From: Rhizobium sophorae
GTDB lineage: Bacteria; Pseudomonadota; Alphaproteobacteria; Rhizobiales; Rhizobiaceae
Reading direction: 5' to 3'
Length of the DNA: 64,000 bases
Assembly (NCBI RefSeq): GCF_013087515.1
Contig: NZ_JABFCN010000009.1
Span: 124,001 to 188,000, forward strand
A program made the translations under genes and the position numbers. Position 1 is the stretch's first letter. Every line of letters starts with the position of its first letter. The notes below the pieces were generated by a model that did no database searches, was not told where the DNA came from, and saw only the letters and a program-made list of their open reading frames with translations. Of this stretch, positions 46,680 to 54,783 are shown one piece after another.

Positions 46680-47717
46680 ATGCAACCCGCCACAGATCTC
46701 GCGCGACGGCTGGCGGCTCAGGCCGAGGCCGTGTGCCGACACTATCTCTCCAACGGCCACCGCGAAGGCCGCTACTGGCTTGTTGGCGATGCGCGCAACA
46801 CGCCTGGCCGATCGATGTTCGTGCGGCTGAAGGGCGGCGACAGCGGCAAAGGCGCCGCCGGCAAATGGACCGACGCCGCCACCGGCGAGCATGGCGATCT
46901 CCTCGACGTCATCCGGAAAAGCTGTGGCTTGGTCGACTTCAAGGACGTGGCCGACGAGGCGCGCATCTTCCTCAGCATGCCACCACCCGAGCCGGAGCCA
47001 CGACTTCCGGAGCACCGACGCCCTGCACCGAGCGGTTCACTCGAAGCAGCGCGACGTCTCATCGGAATGTCGCAGCCGATTACGGGCACAGTCGTGCAAG
47101 CGTATTTACGGAAACGCGGCATTACGGATTTACGCGGAACCGGAAACCTTCGCTTCCATCCACACTGTTATTATCGGCCCGACGAGCATTCGCCGACCGA
47201 GACATGGCCGGCGATGATCGCCGCCGTCACGGATCTTGACGGCAAGATCACGGGCGTGCACCGAACTTGGCTCGATCCCCGATCGCGGGACAAGGCACCG
47301 ATTGACACGCCGAGGCGAGCGATGGGCGACTTGCTCGGCAACGCGGTGCGCTTCGGCATTGGCGGTGAGGTCATGGCGGCCGGCGAAGGCATCGAGACTG
47401 TCCTGTCACTCAGACAGGTCCTTCCCGACATGCCGATGCTGGCGGCGCTCTCGGCAGCACATCTCGCCGCCATCCTGTTCCCCGATACGCTGCGACGGCT
47501 CTACATCGTGCGCGACAATGATCCGGCCGGCGACGGTGCGCGTGACAGCCTGATCGAACGGGCCAACGTCGTCGGGATCGAGGCGATCGTCATTTCGCCG
47601 GCGCTCGGCGACTTCAACGAGGATCTCCGCACCCTGGGCATCGAGCATCTCCGTCAGCAGTCGCGGATGCAGATTGCACCCCAGGACGTCGCAAGGTTCA
47701 TGGCGCTGTCGGCATAG
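46680..47717 (+). CDS. Toprim domain-containing (primase-like) protein
   Basis: A 345-residue protein. The N-terminal part has RYWLVGDARNTPGRSMFVRL and AGKWTDAATGEHGDLLDVI, resembling DUF7146/zinc-less primase regions. The C-terminal Toprim domain shows the acidic residues in VMAAGEGIETVLSL (Glu) and LYIVRDNDPAGDGA (DxD). It may synthesise primers during plasmid-like replication or transfer of the element. No zinc-finger is present. GGAG is 6 bases before the ATG. Confidence 0.9.
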   Translation: MQPATDLARRLAAQAEAVCRHYLSNGHREGRYWLVGDARNTPGRSMFVRLKGGDSGKGAAGKWTDAATGEHGDLLDVIRKSCGLVDFKDVADEARIFLSMPPPEPEPRLPEHRRPAPSGSLEAARRLIGMSQPITGTVVQAYLRKRGITDLRGTGNLRFHPHCYYRPDEHSPTETWPAMIAAVTDLDGKITGVHRTWLDPRSRDKAPIDTPRRAMGDLLGNAVRFGIGGEVMAAGEGIETVLSLRQVLPDMPMLAALSAAHLAAILFPDTLRRLYIVRDNDPAGDGARDSLIERANVVGIEAIVISPALGDFNEDLRTLGIEHLRQQSRMQIAPQDVARFMALSA

Positions 47718-48030
47718 CCCGGCACGCGAGAACGACAAGGGCGGTGCGTCGTCATGCTCGCGCGGATGCACCAACCCTCGGAGGGGGACCGCGCCTCGGC
47801 CTTCGAGAGGGCGATCGGCCAGCAAACGGGCCCGCCCGGCAATGGCTGCGGCCGACGATTTTCCGGCGGCGCGTGCCGCGCCTTTCCATCGCGAGGCAAA
47901 ATCGCCGGCCTTCGCCATCCTCCGCTGACGCTCCGGCCCTGCGCTGCGCTCCGGGTGCAGGGCTGGCCCGCCCGCCGGCTTCGTCGCCATGAAGGCCGCG
48001 ACGGTCGCGGTCCAACCGACGGAGCATCCC
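47718..48030. other. 313-base intergenic region, no gene found
   Basis: No frame here looks like a protein. The sequence is GC-rich with several inverted repeats, for example GCCCTGC (47936-47942) with GCAGGGC (47957-47963). It may be a long leader or carry a terminator and promoter for the DUF2493 gene. Confidence 0.5.
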
Positions 48031-48954
48031 ATGAGCCAGCACGACGACTTCGAACCGCATCACGCCTCATCACCGACCGACCATGTCCTCACCGAGCTTC
48101 AGCTCCACGGCTACCGTCCTTTCGAGGATGAACCCGACCAACGACTTCTCCCCGACGGCAGTGCAGTTGCGGGCGCCATCGCCGACATCTTCGACGCTCT
48201 GATCGGGACGCTGGAGGACACTCGCCTCGAACCCGACCTCGACGATCTCCTCTGGTCGACGGTCAACGTCTTCCACCGCGCCACCGACCGGATCGCGCGC
48301 GAACTGGACGACAACGAGCAGGCGCAACGCCGCGGGCAGCGTGAACAGGACGGCAGCGAGGTGAAAGCGGTCGAACTCGAGCGCCACATCGCCGAGGGCC
48401 AGACCCTGATCGAACGTCAGAACGCCTTCGAACTGATGCGCGACCAAGCAGCCGAACATTACGAACGCCACGTCGGCAAGACCTGGCTTCCGCGCAGCGG
48501 ATCAAGGGTCAATCACCGCAATCTAACCTCGGCGATGATCGACAGCCGCGACTTCCTGGCAGCGAAGCGGCGCGCTGAGCAGACGATCCTTCTTCCCCCT
48601 GGTCCGAAGATCCTCGTCACCGGCGGGCTCGACTTCGACGATCACCGCCTGATCTGGGCCAAGCTCGACCAGGTGCACGAAAAGCACCCGGACATGGTGC
48701 TGATGCACGGCAAGTCGCCGAAAGGCGCCGAGAAGATCGCCTCGCTTTGGGCCACGAACCGCAACGTGCCGCAGATCGGCTTTGCTCCCGACTGGACCAA
48801 GCACGGGCGCGCAGCGCCCTTCAAGCGCAACGACGAGATGCTTGAAATCCTGCCCAAGGGCGTGATGCACTTCCCCGGCACCGGCATCAACGACAACCTC
48901 GCCGACAAGGCCAAGAAGCTCGGCATCCCGGTCTGGAAGTTCGGCGGCGCGTGA
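48031..48954 (+). CDS. DUF2493 domain-containing protein
   Basis: A 307-residue protein. The C-terminal DUF2493 (YspA/SLOG-related) domain runs from about residue 190: ILVTGGLDFDDHRLIWAKLDQVHEKHPDMVLMHG, then GFAPDWTKHGRAAPFKRNDEML and GTGINDNLADKAKKLGIPVW. SLOG-type folds bind nucleotides or similar ligands. The N-terminal part is acidic and helical. It is a standard backbone gene of such elements. The start at 48031 follows ACGGAG. Confidence 0.9.
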   Translation: MSQHDDFEPHHASSPTDHVLTELQLHGYRPFEDEPDQRLLPDGSAVAGAIADIFDALIGTLEDTRLEPDLDDLLWSTVNVFHRATDRIARELDDNEQAQRRGQREQDGSEVKAVELERHIAEGQTLIERQNAFELMRDQAAEHYERHVGKTWLPRSGSRVNHRNLTSAMIDSRDFLAAKRRAEQTILLPPGPKILVTGGLDFDDHRLIWAKLDQVHEKHPDMVLMHGKSPKGAEKIASLWATNRNVPQIGFAPDWTKHGRAAPFKRNDEMLEILPKGVMHFPGTGINDNLADKAKKLGIPVWKFGGA

Positions 48955-49065
48955 GCGCCGCCTTGCGAACAACGTCGACCGCACAACGGGTCATCGGAGT
49001 CTACTCTGGCGTTCGCGGAGAGCGTTGACGCTGTGGAGCTGACAGAGGCAGGTGGGTTTTTGCAT

Positions 49066-49425
49066 CTAGTCTTCGACATAGCGCTTTGCCAACAGGGCTA
49101 CGGCGCGCAGCGCGTCCGCGCGCTCGGCTTCTCCCAGGCGACCGAATTCTGCGGACGCCTGCTCGCGCGCTTCGATCTCTCTCAATAAAAGGTCGCGGAC
49201 CTGCTCTTTGGCCAGGACCAGCCTTTCGATTTCCGCTGACCCGCTGCGGAAATCATGGCGCACAAGCGCCGTCCGCTCCGTGCGGCCAGGCGCGGCCTCC
49301 GCATTGTCAATCGCGGCGATCAGCTCTCGAAGGAGCGCGACTTCGCGCTTCTTTCCGAGCTTCATCGCCCTGCCCAAGTCGGCGCGCAGGCGCGATTTCA
49401 TTTGGCTTCCACCATCTTCGGACAT
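49066..49425 (-). CDS. GatB/YqeY domain-like small protein
   Basis: A 119-residue helical protein that resembles YqeY: SRLRADLGRAMKLGKKREVALLRELIAAIDNAEAAP and the later EARE...EFGRLGEAERADALRAVALLAKRYV. YqeY-like domains are thought to bind tRNA-related structures, as in the GatB tail. It is odd as ICE cargo. An alternative start is at 49401. It is divergent from the excisionase-like gene at 49524. Confidence 0.78.
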   Translation of the reverse strand: MSEDGGSQMKSRLRADLGRAMKLGKKREVALLRELIAAIDNAEAAPGRTERTALVRHDFRSGSAEIERLVLAKEQVRDLLLREIEAREQASAEFGRLGEAERADALRAVALLAKRYVED

Positions 49426-49523
49426 TTGCCTGCTCTCAATTTCTGCGCAGCCACGAAGCTACATATTGATCCTGGATGCTCCCTATTATACCATATTAAC
49501 GGCGCTTTCAGGGGCAATGTGGT

Positions 49524-49946
49524 ATGTCTGATATTCTTGTCACCGTCGAACAAGCAGCGGAGCAACTGAAGCTGCACCCCAAGACCGTGCTCCGCTACAT
49601 CCATGACGGACGCTTGCCCGCGACGCGGATTGGAAAGGCGTACCGTATCGAGCGGGCCAAACTTGTGGAGTTTTCCGGTGTGGTGAGCGGCTACACGAGT
49701 GCATCGAATGACGTGCGCACAACCTGCATCGTCGACATCCCCCGCATCACGCCAGAGAGTGCCGAGCGGATGGCAATGTTCCTTAACGCCGCCGCTATGA
49801 CGGGCGACGCCAAGACGCCGCCATTGCACATCAACACTGCATTCGACCCGCTGGCCACGAGCATGAAGGTCGTTGTGATCGGCAGTCCATCCGATGCGGC
49901 CAGGTTGTTGGAGATGTTGCAACTGCAGCTTGGATCGAGCCGATGA
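49524..49946 (+). CDS. Excisionase/MerR-type helix-turn-helix protein
   Basis: A 140-residue protein. The N-terminal HTH_17 domain is clear: VTVEQAAEQLKLHPKTVLRYIHDGRLPATRIGKAYRIER. The C-terminal 80 residues are an unassigned alpha/beta domain (MKVVVIGSPSDAARLLEMLQLQL). It probably binds DNA as a regulator of its operon. Its stop overlaps the start of the hydrolase gene by 4 bases. Confidence 0.88.
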   Translation: MSDILVTVEQAAEQLKLHPKTVLRYIHDGRLPATRIGKAYRIERAKLVEFSGVVSGYTSASNDVRTTCIVDIPRITPESAERMAMFLNAAAMTGDAKTPPLHINTAFDPLATSMKVVVIGSPSDAARLLEMLQLQLGSSR

Positions 49947-50809
49947 ACGATGTAGTCTTTCGAAGCGGCGCGGCCGCCGAGCAAGTCATGGCGCAGTACA
50001 GGCAGGTCCTCGACCAATGGCCGGTGCCGAAATCCGAAATATACGTCCCGACACGCGAAGGCCCGACATTCGTCGTGGCATGCGGACAGGAGGACGCTGC
50101 GCCGGTGGTGCTGCTCCACGGTTCGCAGGCCAATTCCGCGGCCTGGATGCCAGATGTGACGCTGTGGTCAACCAAGTTCCGGCTCTTTGCGGTCGATATG
50201 ATCGGAGAAGCTGGGCTGAGCCCGCGGGTGAGACCAGACCTTGCGGGGGATACTCACGCTCTGTGGCTCGATGACGTCCTAAGAGGCTTGAATATACAAA
50301 CCGCCGGCGTTGTCGGTACGTCGCTGGGCGGTTGGCTCGCGCTCGACTACGCGAGCAGTAGACCCTCGGCGGTGCAGGCGCTTGGATTGATCTGCCCAGC
50401 CGGCATCGGGCGGCAGAAGAATTTCCTGCTCAAGGCAGTGCCGTTCCTGCTTCTCGGCTCTTGGGGGAAGCGCAGAATCCGGGAGATGGTTTTTGGTCCC
50501 GCGCCAGAGGAGTTACCGACCGACGTGCGGCCCATGGCTGACCTCATGGAGACCGTCGGCCGAGCGATCAAGCCGCGCGTGGTGAAGATCCCGCAACTGA
50601 CAGACGAACAGCTTCGTCGGCTTAACATGCCGATCCTCACGATCATCGGTGGGCGGGATGTTCTGCTGGACTCTCAGGATACCCGGGTCAGGCTGGGCCG
50701 AGACGCGCCGCACGCTGAGATTTGCTTTATCGACGACGGCTATCACTTCCTGCCGAATCAATCGCACCGCGTCATGGAGTTCCTGGAACAGCATGTTCAG
50801 CCCGCCTAA
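49943..50809 (+). CDS. Alpha/beta hydrolase
   Basis: A 288-residue alpha/beta-hydrolase-fold protein. The oxyanion region is VVLLHGSQANSAAW, the nucleophile elbow is GVVGTSLGGWLALDY (Ser), the acid is in IIGGRDVLLDSQ (Asp), and the His is in IDDGYHFLPNQSH. The substrate is unknown. It is cotranslated with the HTH gene (ATGA), so the regulator may sense its substrate or product. Confidence 0.9.
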   Translation: MNDVVFRSGAAAEQVMAQYRQVLDQWPVPKSEIYVPTREGPTFVVACGQEDAAPVVLLHGSQANSAAWMPDVTLWSTKFRLFAVDMIGEAGLSPRVRPDLAGDTHALWLDDVLRGLNIQTAGVVGTSLGGWLALDYASSRPSAVQALGLICPAGIGRQKNFLLKAVPFLLLGSWGKRRIREMVFGPAPEELPTDVRPMADLMETVGRAIKPRVVKIPQLTDEQLRRLNMPILTIIGGRDVLLDSQDTRVRLGRDAPHAEICFIDDGYHFLPNQSHRVMEFLEQHVQPA

Positions 50810-50984
50810 TGTCGTGGACCGCGCTGGCTCCCATCGCTGAGCACCTCCCCGCTTATCTGCGCTGATCCTTGGTCCGACTGATCGCCTGACGCCATCAACC
50901 CGTAAAGGGTCGGCTATGCGAGCATGCCGCCGCTTCGGCTTCGCCTGCGCCGTGATTGCAGCGCTCAGTCCGACACATCGGGCG

Positions 50985-51019
50985 CCTGTCAGCGGGGGAT
51001 GGTCCTCCGCTCAAACAGG
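50985..51019 (+). promoter_or_regulatory. Nested hairpin covering the ribosome-binding site of a small membrane gene
   Basis: Outer stem CCTGT (50985-50989) with ACAGG (51015-51019). Inner stem AGCGGGGG (50991-50998) with CCTCCGCT (51004-51011), with one G-T pair and a 5-nt loop. The last two bases of the outer stem are the first two of the GGAG ribosome-binding site for the ATG at 51030, so folding would hide it. The layout recalls the leaders at 43023 and 44394, but the sequence differs. Confidence 0.5.
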
Positions 51020-51029
51020 AGCCGGATCG

Positions 51030-51197
51030 ATGTCCCTCAACGACGCGCACGCCTTCGCCTTCAGCCTCGCCACCACACTGATGGCCGCCATCATCATCTT
51101 CCAAGCCGGCGACGGCACCCTCTCGGTGACACTCGCCAGCGAGTACGACGGCGACACGGCCGCGATCGTCCATGAGATCGATCCCTTCGCCCCCTGA
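51030..51197 (+). CDS. Small membrane protein, 55 residues
   Basis: MSLNDAHAFAFSLATTLMAAIIIFQAGDG has one hydrophobic helix (residues 9-25), followed by an acidic soluble tail. The start is supported by GGAG 8 bases upstream. No family recognised; the position in the accessory backbone of the element suggests a conserved ICE gene. Confidence 0.55.
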   Translation: MSLNDAHAFAFSLATTLMAAIIIFQAGDGTLSVTLASEYDGDTAAIVHEIDPFAP

Positions 51198-51337
51198 CCG
51201 GGGCGAACCGGCGCCGCCGCGCGGAAGTCGCACGCGATTTCCGCTCCCGGCGCGGTCGATTTTCAACTATAGTTCGAGCGCGCCGTGGTGGTGGTGGAAG
51301 ACGCGACCGTCAGACTTTTCTCACTGAGGCCACCACC

Positions 51338-51781
51338 ATGATCTTCCTCGCAATACTTGCATCCCTCGCAGCGATCGGCCTGCTTTGCTGACTGCTGTTC
51401 ACGCTGGCCGTCTTCGCGCTGCCGGCGCTCGTCGGCGTGACCGCAGGGGCCTGAGCGCACGGCACCGGCGGCGGCATCCCCGGCGCAATCCTGGTCGGGG
51501 CCGTCGCCGCCGCCTTCACGCTGGCCACCGGTCAACTGCTAATCACCTTCGTCCGCCCGATGTGGGTGAAGTTACTTGTGGCCATTGCCTTCGTTGCGCC
51601 GGCGGCGATTGCTGGATTCCACGCCACGCATGGCATTGTGAAGCACCTCATGCCGTCCGACGGATGGCAAATCACCTTTTCCGTCATTGGTGCGATCGCG
51701 GTCGGCATCACCGCCTTCGTGCGGGTCGCGGGAATGGCGGCAGCCCTGAGCCCGTCCGACCGGGATCTTGCGCGGGCCTGA
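51338..51781 (+). pseudogene. Membrane protein gene with two in-frame TGA codons
   Basis: From the ATG at 51338 a 147-codon frame encodes a membrane protein with about four hydrophobic segments: MIFLAILASLAAIGLLC, LLFTLAVFALPALVGVTAGA, then AILVGAVAAAFTLATGQLL, WVKLLVAIAFVAPAAIAG and WQITFSVIGAIAVGITAFV. TGA occurs at codon 18 (51389-51391) and codon 39 (51452-51454). In similar ICE proteins as I remember them both positions are Trp (LLCWLLF; GAWAHGTG), so each looks like TGG to TGA. The frame is otherwise intact. It is most simply a recent pseudogene; readthrough is possible. Confidence 0.68.
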
Positions 51782-52344
51782 TCTTCATCATCGCCGTCAG
51801 GAGGGTCAGCGCAGCGGTGAGCGGTCGTCCCCTCGTCCCATGTCGGAGCGATGGACCGTTGTGGCATGCATCGACGCTCGGCCTGACAAAGCGGTCGTCA
51901 TTGGAGCCTGCTTGAGCGGTATCATGTCTCGGCGGCGCGCCGAACATTCGGAGCGGCGATCTCTCCTATTGGCGGCGAAAGGGCCAGGATGCAGCAGCGT
52001 TGGCCTGCCGGGAGGGGACGAAGCCGGTGAGCGTTGCAGCGACGCCGATTTGCTGGCGCGGGACGGCCGCCATTTTCTCCGTTCTCTGACCGTGCCTCGA
52101 CCGCTCCAAACGGCCTCTTCAATGGCCTGATCTGGCCGAAGGCCGGCTGCGCCTCGATCGCCTAGACGCAACAGCCGCGTCAAACTTTCTTCCCCTGCCG
52201 GCTTTGCCGCCATTCCTCGCGAGACAAGAAAGCCCTCCTTAGCTGTCAGGCCCCTTCGGGGTGTGCCGTCGATCGCCTCCGGCCTGCCGATCGCCATCGA
52301 GGCCGCAATGGTGCGGGCTCGGGAACGGAAAACGGAGACTTACA
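51782..52344. other. 563-base region without a convincing gene
   Basis: Open frames occur on both strands but read as Arg/Pro/Ser-rich shadow sequence without domains. A short CCCC-TTC-GGGG hairpin lies at 52251-52261. The region probably contains the promoter for the DUF736 gene and possibly decayed sequence. Confidence 0.45.
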
Positions 52345-52668
52345 ATGGCGACCATCGGAACCTTCAAGAAGACCGGCTCGAACGAGTTCACCGGCGAAAT
52401 CACAACCCTCAGCGTCCAGGCCAAGAACGTGCGCATCGTCCCCGACCAGCGCGCCACCGGCGAGAACGCCCCCAGCCACCGGGTCCTGGTCGGCCGCGCC
52501 GAGATCGGCGCCGCCTGGTCCAAGCGCTCCAATGAGGGCCGCGACTATCTGGGCCTCAAGCTGGACGATCCGAGCTTCAACGCCCCGATCTACGCCAACC
52601 TCTTCGACGACGAGGACGAGAGCTTCTCGCTCATCTGGTCCCGCCCCAACGGGCGGCGCGGCGACTGA
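52345..52668 (+). CDS. DUF736 domain-containing protein
   Basis: A 107-residue DUF736 protein: MATIGTFKKTGSNEFTGEITTLSV, NAPSHRVLVGRAEIGAAWSKRSNEGRDYLGLKLDDPSFNAPIYANLF. The family is ubiquitous in alphaproteobacterial conjugative elements; its function is unknown. GGAG is 7 bases before the ATG. A second, more diverged DUF736 protein is encoded at 57872-58219. A strong terminator follows. Confidence 0.93.
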   Translation: MATIGTFKKTGSNEFTGEITTLSVQAKNVRIVPDQRATGENAPSHRVLVGRAEIGAAWSKRSNEGRDYLGLKLDDPSFNAPIYANLFDDEDESFSLIWSRPNGRRGD

Positions 52669-52677
52669 GGCCCGCGC

Positions 52678-52706
52678 AAGGCCCCGGCCAAACAGGCCGG
52701 GGCCTT
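52678..52706 (+). terminator. Terminator after the DUF736 gene
   Basis: AAGGCCCCGGCC and GGCCGGGGCCTT form a perfect 12-bp stem with an AAACA loop, 9 bases after the DUF736 stop. Only a short T stretch follows, but the stem strength and position support an intrinsic terminator. Confidence 0.75.
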
Positions 52707-52852
52707 CGGCTTGGCGGCGACCGAATCAGTTGTCGCCTTTCACGGTCGCAGAAAGCCTTAACAGCCACTTCCGACTAGAAAACCAAGCCAAGAACGACTA
52801 TTATAGCCGTAGTTTTGGCGTACGCGTAGGTCCGTGTGGGAGGTGATCATGC

Positions 52853-53095
52853 ATGATCACCGCCCGACAGTTTCGGGCCGCACGCGCGTTGCTGGGTTGG
52901 ACACAGGAGACGCTCGCTGACAAGGCCCGGGTCTCATTGACCGCACTCAAGCGCCTCGAATCCCTCAGTGGGCTCGAGGTCTTCGAGAGCACGCGCGATG
53001 AGGTGAGACGGGCTTTCGAACGCGCCGGCATCGTCTTCCTGAACTCCGATCAGGGCAAGGGAGTGCTGCTCGTTGATACGAACAAGGAAACCTGA
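52853..53095 (+). CDS. XRE-family HTH regulator, 80 residues
   Basis: A Cro/CI-type DNA-binding protein: ARQFRAARALLGWTQETLADKARVSLTALKRLESLSG. The tail FERAGIVFLNSDQGKGVLL is the usual C-terminus of small ICE regulators. It probably represses its own or neighbouring promoters. The ATG at 52853 follows GGGAGGTGATC. Confidence 0.9.
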   Translation: MITARQFRAARALLGWTQETLADKARVSLTALKRLESLSGLEVFESTRDEVRRAFERAGIVFLNSDQGKGVLLVDTNKET

Positions 53096-53215
53096 CGTTC
53101 GACAGGTCGCGGCGTTGCCACGTCTTCCCGCGTCAGGGCCTTGCGTCATCATTCCGATGAAATCATCGTTAACAATCTCCTCCAGTTTGGATACATCTCA
53201 TCATCGGGGGATGTT

Positions 53216-53479
53216 GTGACCAAAGACGACTTTCTTGATCAGCCGCCCACCGGGGCGGCTTTGACCGCCTATGACGAGGCGCATCTGAAGCTCTACGCCC
53301 GGCTGCTCGATGCCGACGCGGCGAGCGCCGACTGGCGCGAAGTCGTCGAAGTTCTCTTCGGCCTCGACGCCAAGGCCGAACCGGAGCGCGCCCTGCACGT
53401 CTACACCAGCCATCTCGACCGCGCCAAATGGATGACGACAAGCGGCTTCTGCCAGCTTCTCCAAGGCCGCCTGCACTGA
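53216..53479 (+). CDS. DUF2285-type small DNA-binding-region protein
   Basis: An 87-residue protein from a GTG start preceded by GGGGGA. FLDQPPTGAALTAYDEAHLKLYARLLDADAASADWREVVEVLFGLD is the DUF2285-like core, and HLDRAKWMTTSGFCQLLQGRL the tail. The block YxRLLDA...W.E....FG matches RVLDA...YR.IAEQIF in the protein encoded at 53750-54358, so the two are related. A longer frame from a TTG at 53141 is unlikely. It is an accessory regulator in this class of elements. Confidence 0.8.
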   Translation: MTKDDFLDQPPTGAALTAYDEAHLKLYARLLDADAASADWREVVEVLFGLDAKAEPERALHVYTSHLDRAKWMTTSGFCQLLQGRLH

Positions 53480-53595
53480 GGTGATGCGCAAATCGCATCA
53501 CGTTGCGGCCACTTCGTTCTTCCCGCGCTTCATTCAACCGGGAATCGTATCCACTGCATAACTCGCGTTGTGGACCTTGCGCGGAGACGGTGGAG

Positions 53596-53910
53596 ATGTC
53601 CGAAGATGAAAGTTGGCGGTCTGAAGCCGCCTATGACTATATCGACAAGTTGACGCCCGGCGATCTCGCCTGGGAGTTCCTGCGTCGTAATCCCGATTAC
53701 AGAAAATCCTATCAGGAATTGGTGTCCACCGGCCGGCTAACCGAGGACATTGCGCGCAAGTTTGCCGAACAATGGGGGTTGCGATTTCGTCGCCGACCCT
53801 CGCAACTCCGCGCTCGTCCAGCCGATCTTCTGGACCCCGCAAACCGATCCGGCGACACTCCCGTTTACCGCCGGACCGAACCCGGCGGGAGATCTCCGCC
53901 TCAGTGTTGA
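53596..53910 (+). CDS. DUF6499 (transcriptional-regulator-type N-terminal domain), 5' part of a frameshifted gene
   Basis: MSEDESWRSEAAYDYIDKLTPGDLAWEFLRRNPDYRKSYQEL is the DUF6499 N-terminal domain. Similarity holds to about WGLRF (residue 66, near 53793). The frame then reads Arg/Pro-rich shadow sequence to 53910, while the expected continuation is in the +1 frame of the next entry. One extra base, perhaps in the GGGGG run at about 53772-53776, would explain this. Confidence 0.7.
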   Translation: MSEDESWRSEAAYDYIDKLTPGDLAWEFLRRNPDYRKSYQELVSTGRLTEDIARKFAEQWGLRFRRRPSQLRARPADLLDPANRSGDTPVYRRTEPGGRSPPQC

Positions 53911-54358
53911 GGATCTGCGCACCCACGCCATCATTGAACATGATGCTCGCCTGATCCGGCTGGTGCTGCGGGGCGAACCCCACGACGTGGCCCTGGTCGA
54001 CGTCGATGACGCCTGCCCCCTCGGCGCATTCGTCATGTTCGATGAATTGACGCCCGACCGGCTGACAGCTGTCGAACGCCTCTGGCATGCAATGTTCGGC
54101 AAGCGTGTGCCGACCGATCCACGCCTCACACCGCAGCGCCGTCATCGGGCACGTCTGATGCTCCGCGTCCTCGACGCGCGTTTCGCGAGCGCGAGCTATC
54201 GAAGGATCGCCGAGCAGATCTTTCCCAACCTCAAACCTGATGCCGCGACGTGGGATGAAAACCCGGTCCGGATAACGATCGCCCGGCTTGCGCGGGACGG
54301 CCTGTCCTACGTGCGCGGCGGCTACCGCACGCTGCTCCGCCGCCCGCGCCGCCGCTGA
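53750..54358 (+). CDS. DUF2285 domain, 3' part of a frameshifted regulator gene
   Basis: From about 53788 this frame reads DFVADPRNSALVQPIFWTPQ, then LRLSVEDLRTHAIIEHDARLIRLVLRGEP and the C-terminal DUF2285: RHRARLMLRVLDARFASASYRRIAEQIFPNL, then RITIARLARDGLSYVRGGYRTLLRRPRRR. Full-length homologues join DUF6499 and DUF2285 in one chain of about 250 residues. The ATG at 53750 lies inside the other frame, so a separate protein here is doubtful. Pseudogene, sequencing error or programmed shift remain open. Confidence 0.75.
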   Translation: MRASLPNNGGCDFVADPRNSALVQPIFWTPQTDPATLPFTAGPNPAGDLRLSVEDLRTHAIIEHDARLIRLVLRGEPHDVALVDVDDACPLGAFVMFDELTPDRLTAVERLWHAMFGKRVPTDPRLTPQRRHRARLMLRVLDARFASASYRRIAEQIFPNLKPDAATWDENPVRITIARLARDGLSYVRGGYRTLLRRPRRR

Positions 54359-54484
54359 TCTGCAGTAGGTATCAAAAATAGTCCCCTAACTTCGTTCCTG
54401 CCCGAGGCGCCGTCACCACGCCACCGTGCTCGCAACCCGCCGCTTGTTCGTAGCGGCCACCCGCGAGACCACGGAGGTTCGATC

Positions 54485-54772
54485 ATGGCCGAAAAAGCCG
54501 CCAATATACCGCCGCGCTATCTGAGGACGCAGGAAGCGGCCCGCTTCCTTGGCCTTTCCGAGCGTACCCTAGAGAAGCACCGGACCTACGGAACCGGGCC
54601 TACCTACCGCAAACTCGGTGGTCGCGTCGTCTATTCCGTCGAGGACCTGCAGAGCTGGGCGGACCGGGGTCTCGTCACCTCGACCTCCGATCCCCGTGGC
54701 GGCACGGTGCTCCCAGCCAAGCGCCAGGCCGCCGCATCCTCCGCCACCGCCGGCGGCCGCTTCGCGCGCTGA
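54485..54772 (+). CDS. AlpA/MerR-like helix-turn-helix protein
   Basis: A 95-residue protein with the HTH_17 pattern RYLRTQEAARFLGLSERTLEKHRTYGTGPTYRKLGGRVVYSVEDLQSWADRG and a disordered basic tail. This gene regularly precedes repA in Tn4371-like elements, as here (11 bases). Probable regulator of the replication/partition operon. GGAGG lies about 7 bases before the ATG. Confidence 0.92.
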   Translation: MAEKAANIPPRYLRTQEAARFLGLSERTLEKHRTYGTGPTYRKLGGRVVYSVEDLQSWADRGLVTSTSDPRGGTVLPAKRQAAASSATAGGRFAR

Positions 54773-54783
54773 GGCGGCCGGCC

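Noticed and set aside
50916..51029. In-frame extension upstream of the 55-residue membrane protein
   Set aside because: The extension runs through the hairpin leader and is Arg/Cys/Ser-rich; the GGAG at 51018 supports the ATG at 51030.
51290..51300. GTGGTGGTGG short tandem run
   Set aside because: Only about three to four units; chance level in this composition.
51806..52297. 163-codon minus-strand frame
   Set aside because: Arg/Ser/Pro-rich without hydrophobic core or domain, no ribosome-binding site; looks like GC-driven open frame.
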